In this document: piece by piece, positions 13,048 through 23,600 of the stretch
Position numbering within the stretch: the stretch's first letter is position 1
Layout of the letters: every line of letters starts with the position of its first letter
Assembly: GCA_029851415.1 (NCBI GenBank)
Contig: CM056743.1
Span: 16,112,727 to 16,176,726 of the forward strand
Direction of reading: 5' to 3'
Source: Eretmocerus hayati
Lineage: Eukaryota > Arthropoda > Insecta > Hymenoptera > Aphelinidae
DNA: 64,000 nt
The notes under the pieces: model-generated
What the model saw: only the letters and a program-made list of their open reading frames with translations
Databases searched by the model: none
What the model was told of the DNA's origin: nothing
Translations under genes and position numbers: made by a program

Positions 13048-13205
13048 AAACATAACGAGGGTATAATTTTCATTATTTCACCGAACGACATGAGGACGTA
13101 TGAAGTCATTTACCACACAAAGCCTAACATCTGGTTCTTGCCTTCACAACTAGATGGCAACCTTTCTTCATGGTTGTTCTACAAAAATTCCAATGTTAAC
13201 CCTTC

Positions 13206-13559
13206 TTTAACCTGATGTCAATCCTCCGAATTTACAATAGTGTCTGAGACAGGTCTCTCTTCGTCTCACTGACGAGCCCCAGAGAGAGACCAAGGCGGAA
13301 CACACACTCAATATCACACATCTTTTCAGTATTTAAATAATTCAATACGGTGTAGAGACAAGGATGGCAACTATCATCAGCTCTACATTTGAGACTTATA
13401 ATGATATTGAAGTTGGGTTCTTGGCATCTTCCCGATAGCTCTGTGGCTATATAAGGGATGTATGTTCCCCAGACCATCAGAAAGAAGGAAGCTCTGTCAA
13501 GAAATCTAGCTTCGATAAGGAATGCCTCGCAATTCGGCCGTTCCTCCCATCATATATTG
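13206..13559. repeat. Direct repeat, copy 2 (~354 bp)
   Basis: Second copy, 158 bp downstream of the first and in the same orientation. It contains a TATA-like GCTATATAAGGG where copy 1 has GCTCTATAGGGG. Either a local tandem duplication with a ~511-bp period or a miniature LTR element (TRIM) with a very short interior; no primer-binding site was identified. Confidence 0.8.
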
Positions 13560-13608
13560 TTATTATTCTCTCAGTACACTTGGTCGAAGCCTGTGGTTTC
13601 CGCCCCGA

Positions 13609-13753
13609 TGCCGGGGCAGAAAATCCCGCATTGCCGCCCAGGGCAGAAAACGACTGAGCATGCGCATCAGACCTCGGGCTGCGCCCTCGGTCTGCTAAAG
13701 TGCATGCTCCGACGTTATTTAACCTGTGCGGCGGTGCGGGATTTTACCCCGAA
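13609..13753. mobile_element. GC-rich hairpin element (MITE-like) 1
   Basis: CCGGGGCAGAAAATCCCGC at the left is inverted as GCGGGATTTTACCCCG at the right. The centre is a second hairpin: GAGCATGCGCATCAGACC pairs with the complement of GGTCTGCTAAAGTGCATG, around CTCGGGCTGCGCCC. Nearly the whole ~145 bp can fold on itself. No clear target duplication. Confidence 0.75.
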
Positions 13754-13803
13754 ATCGTGTCGGATATCATAGAATTTCGATGAAAGTGTACTGAAAAGAA
13801 CTA

Positions 13804-13929
13804 TACGCACCTCGGGACGAAAGCAACCCATTGCGGCCACGGTTATGCCGCTCTCACCTATCGGCTCGTGCGGCAACTCACCCGGGCCGCAATGTGTCAC
13901 TTTCGGCCCCTCGCGGACGCAGGTGCGTA
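13804..13929. mobile_element. GC-rich hairpin element (MITE-like) 2
   Basis: TACGCACCTCGGGACGAAAG and CATTGCGGCC on the left are inverted as GGCCGCAATG and AGGTGCGTA on the right. TA flanks each end if the inverted repeat is taken to begin at CGCACCT, which suits a Tc1/mariner-type TA duplication. Confidence 0.7.
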
Positions 13930-14510
13930 ATATACTATTCTTCAAATAATCCATCATCAACCAAAACTCATATTTCATGACTTTCCGTTGCGAAATAAAT
14001 ACCTTGATTTTGTGTAGAATACCCTGTATAGAACAGAAACTCATAACTCTTCATTCAACATTTCAAATGTGATTCTAAAGTGTTAGTGCAAGCAAGTAAC
14101 ACATATATCATTGGCATCTATAACATGCACGAATGCCATTTCAATCAAATTGCTTGGCACATGGCCAGTCTCTGCTCGCATCTTTTGCATGCACGCACTG
14201 TACTTGAATGCATCTTTTTTATGCGGTCAATCACATTTTCGCATCTTTTTCATGCAGTATTCGAGGTGTCAACCCTAACTACAGCGCCAAAATACCACGA
14301 GAGAACGCGTGAGGTGGTCAAATAATGAGCTGTCGCAATGCCTACGCTTACCTGGAATACATTGTCTACTAGGGCACGCATGCCACCTCGAATCGCGATC
14401 GCAATCCAAAAGCCAGGCCTTTCATTGCTGAGCAGATGCATATCCACGATCTTATATATCATGGCCTTGTTCAACTCTTCTGCACCTGTGGGGTGTCTCA
14501 CCTTGATTTG
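13930..14510. other. Intergenic, no gene recognised
   Basis: Contains three short related strings at 14174-14255 (CGCATCTTTTGCATGCA and variants) but no coding signal I can support. Confidence 0.4.
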
Positions 14511-15983
14511 TCAAAAAAGTCCTATTAGATGACAACACTTAATCGGTCCTGTGCTCAAACTTGAATGCTTCACCAAGCTCAAATACTCCATTGTGCGCTT
14601 ACATAGGTCACAAGTAACCTCTGTCTGAAGTTCGAGATTCTTCATGTGTTGGTTGAGATAGCTCCGGGCAATTCTCTTCTTGCACGACGGAATAGGGCAG
14701 ATGCACTCTTCCCCCTCGTGCACTCTCTTTGCGTGTTTATATACCGCTTGTCTCGTGAAATATTTCTTTCCACGATTATTAAACTTACACAGGAACGTCG
14801 TTTTTTTGTGACGAAACTGCAGGTGGCGATACAGCTCTGCCTTCCTAATAAAGCTTTAATTACACATCGGAATCGAGCTTCGGTAGGGGTTTCTCTTCAC
14901 TCGAAGGCTATCAACATCACTTTCCTCAATGTCTCCATTATCGGGATCGGTTGCAGCCTCTATTGGTGGCGTCAGATCTACATTAATTCCAGTTTTTCCA
15001 GCTTGTTCTTTCCCGGCGTGACACATTTCCTCAGATCTCCAAGCCTTAGTCATATTCTGCTCACAAGAAGTGGATGAAGGTTGGACATTTCCTGATGGAG
15101 CCGCATCAACAGAATTTTCTGCTTCATCGCCCTTTTGTATCCCAGATCTACAATCGCTTTCGCATTTGAATAGTTCAGCTATGCCGTTTCCAGCCATGCC
15201 TCTCTCGCCTGGTGTCGAATCCCCATCCATTTGAGCGACTAATGTCTCCACATTTTGCGTTTCGGAAATCTCCTCAACTCCGCAAGCTTCAGCAACTTCT
15301 TGGTGAAGACAGTTGGAATTATCTTGACAGATTTGTAACAACCGGCCATCATTTGTATCTCCTGCTGTAGGACTCTTCTGCGGGTTAGTTTCAAAATCAC
15401 CCACGTTAGCAGATGGTTCTGCTCTCGTTTGACTTGCTTGGTCCTCGTTATCACTGTCTCGGCCAGCTTCCAGTTTTTTCTTGAAATTAAAAAATGGCCT
15501 GGGAAGACGTTCATTTTCTGGGCATTTGCAATGTTCTCTATCCACCGTCTCCGCCGTTTCCGATGTGGAAAAATTTTTCGCCACGGCAACAACTAACGCG
15601 TTGTTGAATACCGCATGAATGACGTATCCTTTCAGGTCAATAGTATCTCCTCGCCTCTGCCACACATACTCTGCCTCAATGCCCCACTCGTCGAGAAGTC
15701 TTGGGCTCACCAAAATGGATGCGGGCTTGTGCAAGATCTGGCACGGCGGCAATTCCAAAGGCAAGACTTCCGATAGCTTGACACCCAATCTTTTCGCCTG
15801 CCCCAAACGAAACATTTGCCATCCTGTATCACCCCCTCTCTCGCTATGATTCGAGGCTTCTAGGCCACCGTTTCCGCAATGCGTGAGCGTGAAACTGGCT
15901 CGTCCTCCGATGTACCTATACTGCCTGTTGACTCCAGGGATAAGAGGCACGGTTTCAAGGTGATTCCAGTCAAAAGTTACCAT
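14511..15983 (-). pseudogene. JmjC domain + C2H2 zinc-finger protein, interrupted by in-frame stop
   Basis: An ATG at 15983 opens a 375-codon frame ending in TAA at 14856-14858. Residues ~12-140 resemble a JmjC domain. GVNRQYRYIGG and FTLTHCG align with the strand holding the first Fe(II) ligand, ILVSPRLLDEWGI with the SP-LL-GI helix, and YVIHAVFNN with the last His motif (H123). The HxE/D motif is replaced by H35-C-G, so demethylase or hydroxylase activity is doubtful. A low-complexity acidic linker follows. The same frame continues past the stop to 14511 with C2H2 fingers: SFIRKAELYRHLQFRH directly follows the stop, then YFTRQAVYKHAKRVH, CPIPSCKKRIARSYLNQH and CDLCKRTMEYLSLVKH. The first finger is split by the stop, where a Lys codon would fit, and finger 2 has Arg where the second Cys belongs. 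Probably a decaying copy of a chromatin or DNA-binding gene; stop read-through is the alternative. Confidence 0.7.
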
Positions 15984-16237
15984 CTCTTTTTATTCGCTTT
16001 TATTGAACTCTCCCGCGATCGGACGGAATCTTGTCACCAAAATCTACGTTTGAGCGCGTCAATGATTACGGTTCGCGTGCATTTGTGTTAGTTTCGGGCT
16101 CTCCGCGTTTCAACATTGTGTCAACGTAAAAAGGGTTACTGCGCAGCATCGGACATCTCTCTCTTCCTCATTGCATATTTATCCGCGCGATCAGCAAGAG
16201 CCAGACTCACTCTAGAATATCACAGTAGCCAACGCAA
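15984..16237 (-). repeat. Dispersed repeat copy at the 5' flank of the JmjC gene
   Basis: Read on the minus strand, this ~250-bp block matches 49291-49550 on the plus strand. Anchors are TTTGGTGACAAGATTCCG, ACAAATGCACGCGA, a TCCGAYGCTGCGCA segment and TAAAAGCGAATRA. It ends exactly at the JmjC ATG, so it may be a duplicated promoter/5' untranslated region or a transposon fragment. Confidence 0.7.
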
Positions 16238-17684
16238 CTCGTCGACTCTTTGCATACCCTAGAAATTTCACTTCTTCCAGCTCTGATTGATCAAAACATA
16301 CTGATCATCAACAAGTAGAAATTTCCTCTCTGAGATATGCCTATAACAAGTATAACAACTGCCTGTAGGACCCATAACCTCCCCGAAGTGCTGTTACCTG
16401 CCACGCGATGCTGTCTTGTCAAGCCTCAACTGCTGCTGGCTGTGTTACTGTTTCTAGTGCTGTTATTGTGATGATTCGATGTTTCTCAGTTTTCAGCAAT
16501 TTTCAAAGTTTGGTCGATCTCACCTTACTATTGGATTCTTACAAGTTTTCTGCATGCGGCCTCGCTATACCATGAACTTATCAAAAGTTTCTCTCCACCA
16601 CGTGTGATCAATAAGTTTGTGATTAGTGTTGGCAGATAAAAAAGAATAAGTACCTCTAACAATTGAATGGTTTCATCTTTTTGCAAGCTCTGTGAGGAAG
16701 TTGAGGCCTCAGTGTGCAATCAAGTTCGTGGTGTATGTGCAGTAAGTGCACTGAGCCAAAGTCCTGGTCTTCAAATCATGAAGCACAATCAAGGTGATGA
16801 GTTATATTTCATGAGATACTATGTGCTTCTTGATTTGTCATCGGAATAAGACTTTATCCTCACTGTTAGTATTGTATGCTTCAAGAAACTTCAGATGAAT
16901 GACGGAATGGACTACATTCAAAAGTAAAATAGTTACAGTGGCTCTACGCGTTATGAGCTTGTTCATTTCATGCATTGATGATGCTTCCTGTCATTTCTTG
17001 ATGCATCACAGAGATTCAACTGTCTTTTTTGGTTGAATCTTCATGGGTCCAGCCATTAAAGTGTAGCATACCATGTTATATTGGGCTCAAGACTCATTCC
17101 ATTTCTGATAAATTTCACTCTGCTGATTTAGGAATATGATCATCCATGTTCGAGCTTTGGCATGTGATATATCATGTGATCTTAACAGATAGAGATGTCC
17201 TGATGATAAATTGATATATCATCCATTCCTCATATTCTTGTAATAAGGGTAACACAGACTCTTAAATGTGATTTGACTGTAGCTTGTGAATCAATCAAGA
17301 ACTATCGGTATGCTTAACATGAGATGAGAACTTTTTTCTGATCAGCCATAGCTGCCTAATTTTTTCCACTCTTCATCGATCTGCATTCTGAAGCGCTTGA
17401 GCAAAAATGAATACTCAAGAAATCTTAAGAATAATATCTCAAGATCCAAGCTGACATTATTATCCTTCATTCATGTTCCATATTACGAAAGATTAGGAGT
17501 GAACTAAAATTGAGAAAATGAAATGATTGAAGAAAAAAAAATTCTCAAATTTGCTCTTATGTGAATCGTTAAGCATAGCATGTCAAAATTCGAAGAGAAT
17601 GAGAACCGTTATCTACGTTTCTGTCATAAACCAAGAGTAAATCAGTTGATGTCCAGCTTCACGAATTCCATGATTTCAAGATTG
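16238..17684. other. Intergenic, no gene recognised
   Basis: AT-rich DNA with no convincing exon, repeat or RNA gene; I searched for missing upstream exons of the JmjC gene here and saw none I can support. Confidence 0.45.
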
Positions 17685-20600
17685 ATTGTCAAACTTGCTC
17701 CAGTCGAGATGATAGATTTAGCTCAATCCCTCCAGCAAGCTTGACAAATCTCAGAAGATATGCAAAATTATATGTTCTTATTCTTGGAGCGAAGTCTCAT
17801 GTTTCAGTTCGAATACCGAAAGAGTGTCAAACCCGACGGAGCATGGTTGACAAATTTCATCTAGAGACTCGAGCAGGTTTGATAAACTCGCGATTCTCGT
17901 CGGGCATCAATGGGACTGTCGTTCTTTCGAATGTGACCAGTCAGTCAACTCTCGCCCGAGCGAGTTCTCTAATTTTTTCGATGATATCAGGAGATATTCA
18001 AACTTGCTCCAGTCAATATGATTAGTTCAGCTGAGATTCTGCAGCAAGCTTGGAAAATACCACAAAATCGATTCAAATTCATATGTTCTTATTCTTGGAG
18101 TCTCATGTTTGATTTCGAATGAAGAAAGGGTGTCAAACTCGACGCAGCAAGGTTGACAAATGTGATCAGCCTGGAGCAAGTTTGATAAGCCTCTCATTCT
18201 CGTTTAACCAGTCAGTCGACTCTCGCCTGAGCTTCTCTTATTTTTTCGATGATATCAGGAGATTGTCAAACTTGCTCCAGTCGACATGATAGATTCAGCT
18301 CAATTCCTCCAGCAAGCTTGACAAATCTCAGAAGATATGCAAAATTATATGTTCTCATTCTTGGAGCGAAGTCTCATGTTTCATTTCGAATACCGAAAGA
18401 GTGTCAAACCCGACGGAGCAAGCTTGACAAATTTCATACAGAGACTCGAGCAGGTGTGATAAGCTTGCAATTCTCGTCGGGCATCGCAGCAAGGTTGACA
18501 AATGTGATCAGCCTGGAGCAAGTTTGATAAGCCTCTCATTCTCGTCGGGAATCAATGGGACTGTCGTTCTTTTGAATGTGACCAGTCAGTCAACTCTCGC
18601 CTGGACTTCTCTAATTTTTTCTATGATATCAGGAATTTGTCAAACTTGCTGCTGTAGATATGATCAGTTTAGCTGAAAATCTGCAGCAAGCTTGACGAAC
18701 ACCACGAAATCGAACCAAATTCATCTGTTCTCATTCTCAGAGGGAGTCGGTCGTTTCTTACGCAAGTCTCATGTTTGATTTCGAATAAAGAAAAGGCGTC
18801 AAACGCGATGCAGCAAGGTTGACAAATTCAATCTGAGGACTGGAGCAAATTTGATAAGCTTGCGATTGTCGTCGGGCATCAATGAGACTGTCTTTCTTTT
18901 GCATGTGACCAGTCAGTCAACGCTCGCCTGGACTTCTCTAATTTTTTCGATGATATCAGGAAATTGTCAAACTTGCTGCCGTAGATATGATAAGTTCAGC
19001 GGGAATCTGCAGCAAGCTTGACAAACACCACGAAATCGAACCAAATTCATCTGTTCTCATTCTCGGAGCGAGTCGGTCGTTTCTTACGCAAGTCTCATGT
19101 TTGATCTCGAATAAAGAAAAGGCAACAAACGCGATGCAGCAAGGTTGACAAATTCAATCTGGAGCCTGGAGCAAGTTTGATGAGCCCCCGATTCTTGTCG
19201 GGAATCAATGAGACTGTCTTTCTTTTGCATGTGACCAGTCAGTCAACTCTCGCCTGGACTTCTCTAATTTTTTCTATGATATCAGGAATTTGTCAAACTT
19301 GCTGCTGTAGATATGATCAGTTTAGCTGAAAATCTGCAGCAAGCTTGACAAACACCACGAAATCGAACCAAATTCATCTGTTCTCATTCTCAGAGGGAGT
19401 CGGTCGTTTCTTACGCAAGTCTCATGTTTGATTTCGAATAAAGAAAAGGCGTCAAACGCGATGCAGCAAGGTTGACAAATTCAATCTGAGGACTGGAGCA
19501 AATTTGATAAGCTTGCGATTGTCGTCGGGCATCAATGAGACTGTCTTTCTTTTGCATGTGACCAGTCAGTCAACGCTCGCCTGGACTTCTCTAATTTTTT
19601 CGATGATATCAGGAAATTGTCAAACTTGCTGCCGTAGATATGATAAGTTCAGCGGGAATCTGCAGCAAGCTTGACAAACACCACGGAATCGAACCAAATT
19701 CATCTGTTCTCATTCTCGGAGCGAGTCGGTCGTTTCTTACGCAAGTCTCATGTTTGATCTCGAATAAAGAAAAGGCGTCAAACGCGATGCAGCAAGGTTG
19801 ACAAATTCAATCTGGAGCCTGGAGCAAGTTTGATGAGCCCCCGATTCTTGTCGGGAATCAATGAGACTGTCTTTCTTTTGCATGTGACCAGTCAGTCAAC
19901 TCTCGCCTGGACTTCTCTAATTTTTTCTATGATATCAGGAATTTGTCAAACTTGCTGCTGTAGATATGATCAGTTTAGCTGAAAATCTGCAGCAAGCTTG
20001 ACAAACACCACGAAATCGAACCAAATTCATCTGTTCTCATTCTCAGAGGGAGTCGGTCGTTTCTTACGCAAGTCTCATGTTTGATTTCGAATAAAGAAAA
20101 GGCGTCAAACGCGATGCAGCAAGGTTGACAAATTCAATCTGAGGACTGGAGCAAATTTGATAAGCTTGCGATTGTCGTCGGGCATCTATGAGACTGTCTT
20201 TCTTTTGCATGTGACCAGTCAGTCAACGCTCGCCTGGACTTCTCTAATTTTTTCGATGATATCAGGAAATTGTCAAACTTGCTGCCGTAGATATGATAAG
20301 TTCAGCGAGAATCTGCAGCAAGCTTGACAAACACCACGAAATCGAACCAAATTCATCTGTTCTCATTCTCGGAGCGAGTCGGTCGTTTCTTACGCAAGTC
20401 TCATGTTTGATCTCGAATAAAGAAAAGGCGTCGAACGCGATGCAGCGAGGTTGACAAATTCAATCTGAAGACTGGAGCAAATTTGATAAGCTTGCGATTG
20501 TCGTCGGGCATCAATGAGACTGTCTTTCTTTTGCATGTGACCAGTCAGTCAACGCTCGCCTGGACTTCTCTAATTTTTTCGATGATATCAGGAAATTGTC

Positions 20601-23600
20601 AAACTTGCTGCCGTAGATATGATAAGTTCAGCGGGAATCTGCAGCAAGCTTGACAAACACCACGAAATCGAACCAAATTCATCTGTTCTCATTCTCGGAG
20701 CGAGTCGGTCGTTTCTTACGCAAGTCTCATGTTTGATCTCGAATAAAGAAAAGGCGTCAAACGCGATGCAGCAAGGTTGACGAATTCAATCTGAAGACTG
20801 GAGCAAATTTGATAAGCTTGCGATTGTCGTCGGGCATCAATGAGACTGTCTTTCTTTTGCATGTGACCAGTCAGTCAACGCTCGCCTGGACTTCTCTAAT
20901 TTTTTCGATGATATCAGGAAATTGTCAAACTTGCTGCTGTAGATATGATAAGGTCAGCGGGAATCTGCAGCAAGCTTGACAAACACCACGAAATCGAACC
21001 AAATTCATCTGTTCTCATTCTCGGAGCGAGTCGGTCGTTTCTTACGCAAGTCTCATGTTTGATCTCGAATAAAGAAAAGGTGTCAAACGCGATGCAGCAA
21101 GGTTGACAAATTTAATCTAAAGAATGGAGCAAATTTGATGAGCTTGCGATTGTCGTCGGGCATCAATGAGACTGTCTTTCTTTTGCATGTGACCACTCAG
21201 TCAACGCTCGCCTGGACTTCTCTAATTTTTTCTATGATATCAGGAATTTGTCAAACTTGCTGCTGTAGATATGATCAGTTTAGCTGAAAATCTGCAGCAA
21301 GCTTGACAAACACCACGAAATCGAACCAAATTCATCTGTTCTCATTCTCAGAGGGAGTCGGTCGTTTCTTACGCAAGTCTCATGTTTGATTCCGAATAAA
21401 GAAAAGGAGTCAAACGCGATGCAGCAAGGTTGACAAATTCAATCTGAGGACTGGAGCAAATTTGATAAGCTTGCGATTGTCGTCGGGCATCAATGAGACT
21501 GTCTTTCTTTTGCATGTGACCAGTCAGTCAACGCTCGCCTGGACTTCTCTAATTTTTTCGATGATATCAGGAAATTGTCAAACTTGCTGCTGTAGATATG
21601 ATAAGGTCAGCGGGAATCTGCAGCAAGCTTGACAAACACCACGAAATCGAACCAAATTCATCTGTTCTCATTCTCGGAGCGAGTCGGTCGTTTCTTACGC
21701 AAGTCTCATGTTTGATCTCGAATAAAGAAAAGGCGTCAAACGCGATGCAGCAAGGTTGACAAATTCAATCTGAAGACTGGAGCAAATTTGATAAGCTTGC
21801 GATTGTCGTCGGGCATCAATGAGACTGTCCTTCTTTTGCATGTGACCAGTCAGTCAACGCTCGCCTGGACTTCTCTAATTTTTTCGATGATATCAGGAAA
21901 TTGTCAAACTTGCTGCTGTAGATATGATAAGGTCAGCGGGAATCTGCAGCAAGCTCGACAAACACCACGAAATCGAACCAAATTCATCTGTTCTCATTCT
22001 CGGAGCGAGTCGGTCGTTTCTTACGCAAGTCTCATGTTTGATCTCGAATAAAGAGAAGGTGTCAAACGCGATGCAGCAAGGTTGACAAATTTAATCTAAA
22101 GAATGGAGCAAATTTGATGAGCTTGCGATTGTCGTCGGGCATCAATGAGACTGTCTTTCTTTTGCATGTGACCAGTCAGTCAACGCTCGCCTGGACTTCT
22201 CTAATTTTTTCTATGATATCAGGAATTTGTCAAACTTGCTGCTGTAGATATGATCAGTTTAGCTGAAAATCTGCAGCAAGCTTGACAAACACCACGAAAT
22301 CGAACCAAATTCATCTGTTCTCATTCTCAGAGGGAGTCGGTCGTTTCTTACGCAAGTCTCATGTTTGATCTCGAATAAAGAAAAGGCGTCGAACGCGATG
22401 CAGCGAGGTTGACAAATTCAATCTGAAGACTGGAGCAAATTTGATGAGCTTGCGATTGTCGTCGGGCATCAATGAGACTGTCTTTCTTTTGCATGTGACC
22501 AGTCAGTCAACGCTCGCCTGGACTTCTCTAATTTTTTCGATGATATCAGGAAATTGTCAAACTTGCTGCCGTAGATATGATAAGTTCAGCGGGAATCTGC
22601 AGCAAGCTTGACAAACACCACGAAATCGAACCAAATTCATCTGTTCTCATTCTCGGAGCGAGTCGGTCGTTTCTTACGCAAGTCTCATGTTTGATCTCGA
22701 ATAAAGAAAAGGCGTCAAACGCGATGCAGCAAGGTTGACAAATTCAATCTGAAGACTGGAGCAAATTTGATAAGCTTGCGATTGTCGTCGGGCATCAATG
22801 AGACTGTCCTTCTTTTGCATGTGACCAGTCAGTCAACGCTCGCCTGGACTTCTCTAATTTTTTCGATGATATCAGGAAATTGTCAAACTTGCTGCTGTAG
22901 ATATGATAAGGTCAGCGGGAATCTGCAGCAAGCTTGACAAACACCACGAAATCGAACCAAATTCATCTGTTCTCATTCTCGGAGCGAGTCGGTCGTTTCT
23001 TACGCAAGTCTCATGTTTGATCTCGAATAAAGAAAAGGTGTCAAACGCGATGCAGCAAGGTTGACAAATTTAATCTAAAGAATGGAGCAAATTTGATGAG
23101 CTTGCGATTGTCGTCGGGCATCAATGAGACTGTCTTTCTTTTGCATGTGACCAGTCAGTCAACGCTCGATGGACTTCTCTAATTTTTTCTATGATATCAG
23201 GAATTTGTCAAACTTGCTGCTGTAGATATGATCAGTTTAGCTGAAAATCTGCAGCAAGCTTGACAAACACCACGAAATCGAACCAAATTCATCTGTTCTC
23301 ATTCTCAGAGGGAGTCGGTCGTTTCTTACGCAAGTCTCATGTTTGATTCCGAATAAAGAAAAGGAGTCAAACGCGATGCAGCAAGGTTGACAAATTCAAT
23401 CTGAGGACTGGAGCAAATTTGATAAGCTTGCGATTGTCGTCGGGCATCAATGAGACTGTCTTTCTTTTGCATGTGACCAGTCAGTCAACGCTCGCCTGGA
23501 CTTCTCTGATTTTTTCTATGATATCAGAAATTTGTCAAACTTGCTGCTGTAGATATGATCAGTTTAGCTGAAAATCTGCAGCAAGCTTGACAAACACCAC

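Noticed and set aside
12720..13477. Equal-length 81-codon minus-strand frames in the direct repeats as a real gene
   Set aside because: Most differences between the two copies alter amino acids, no domain is seen, and equal length follows from the DNA duplication.
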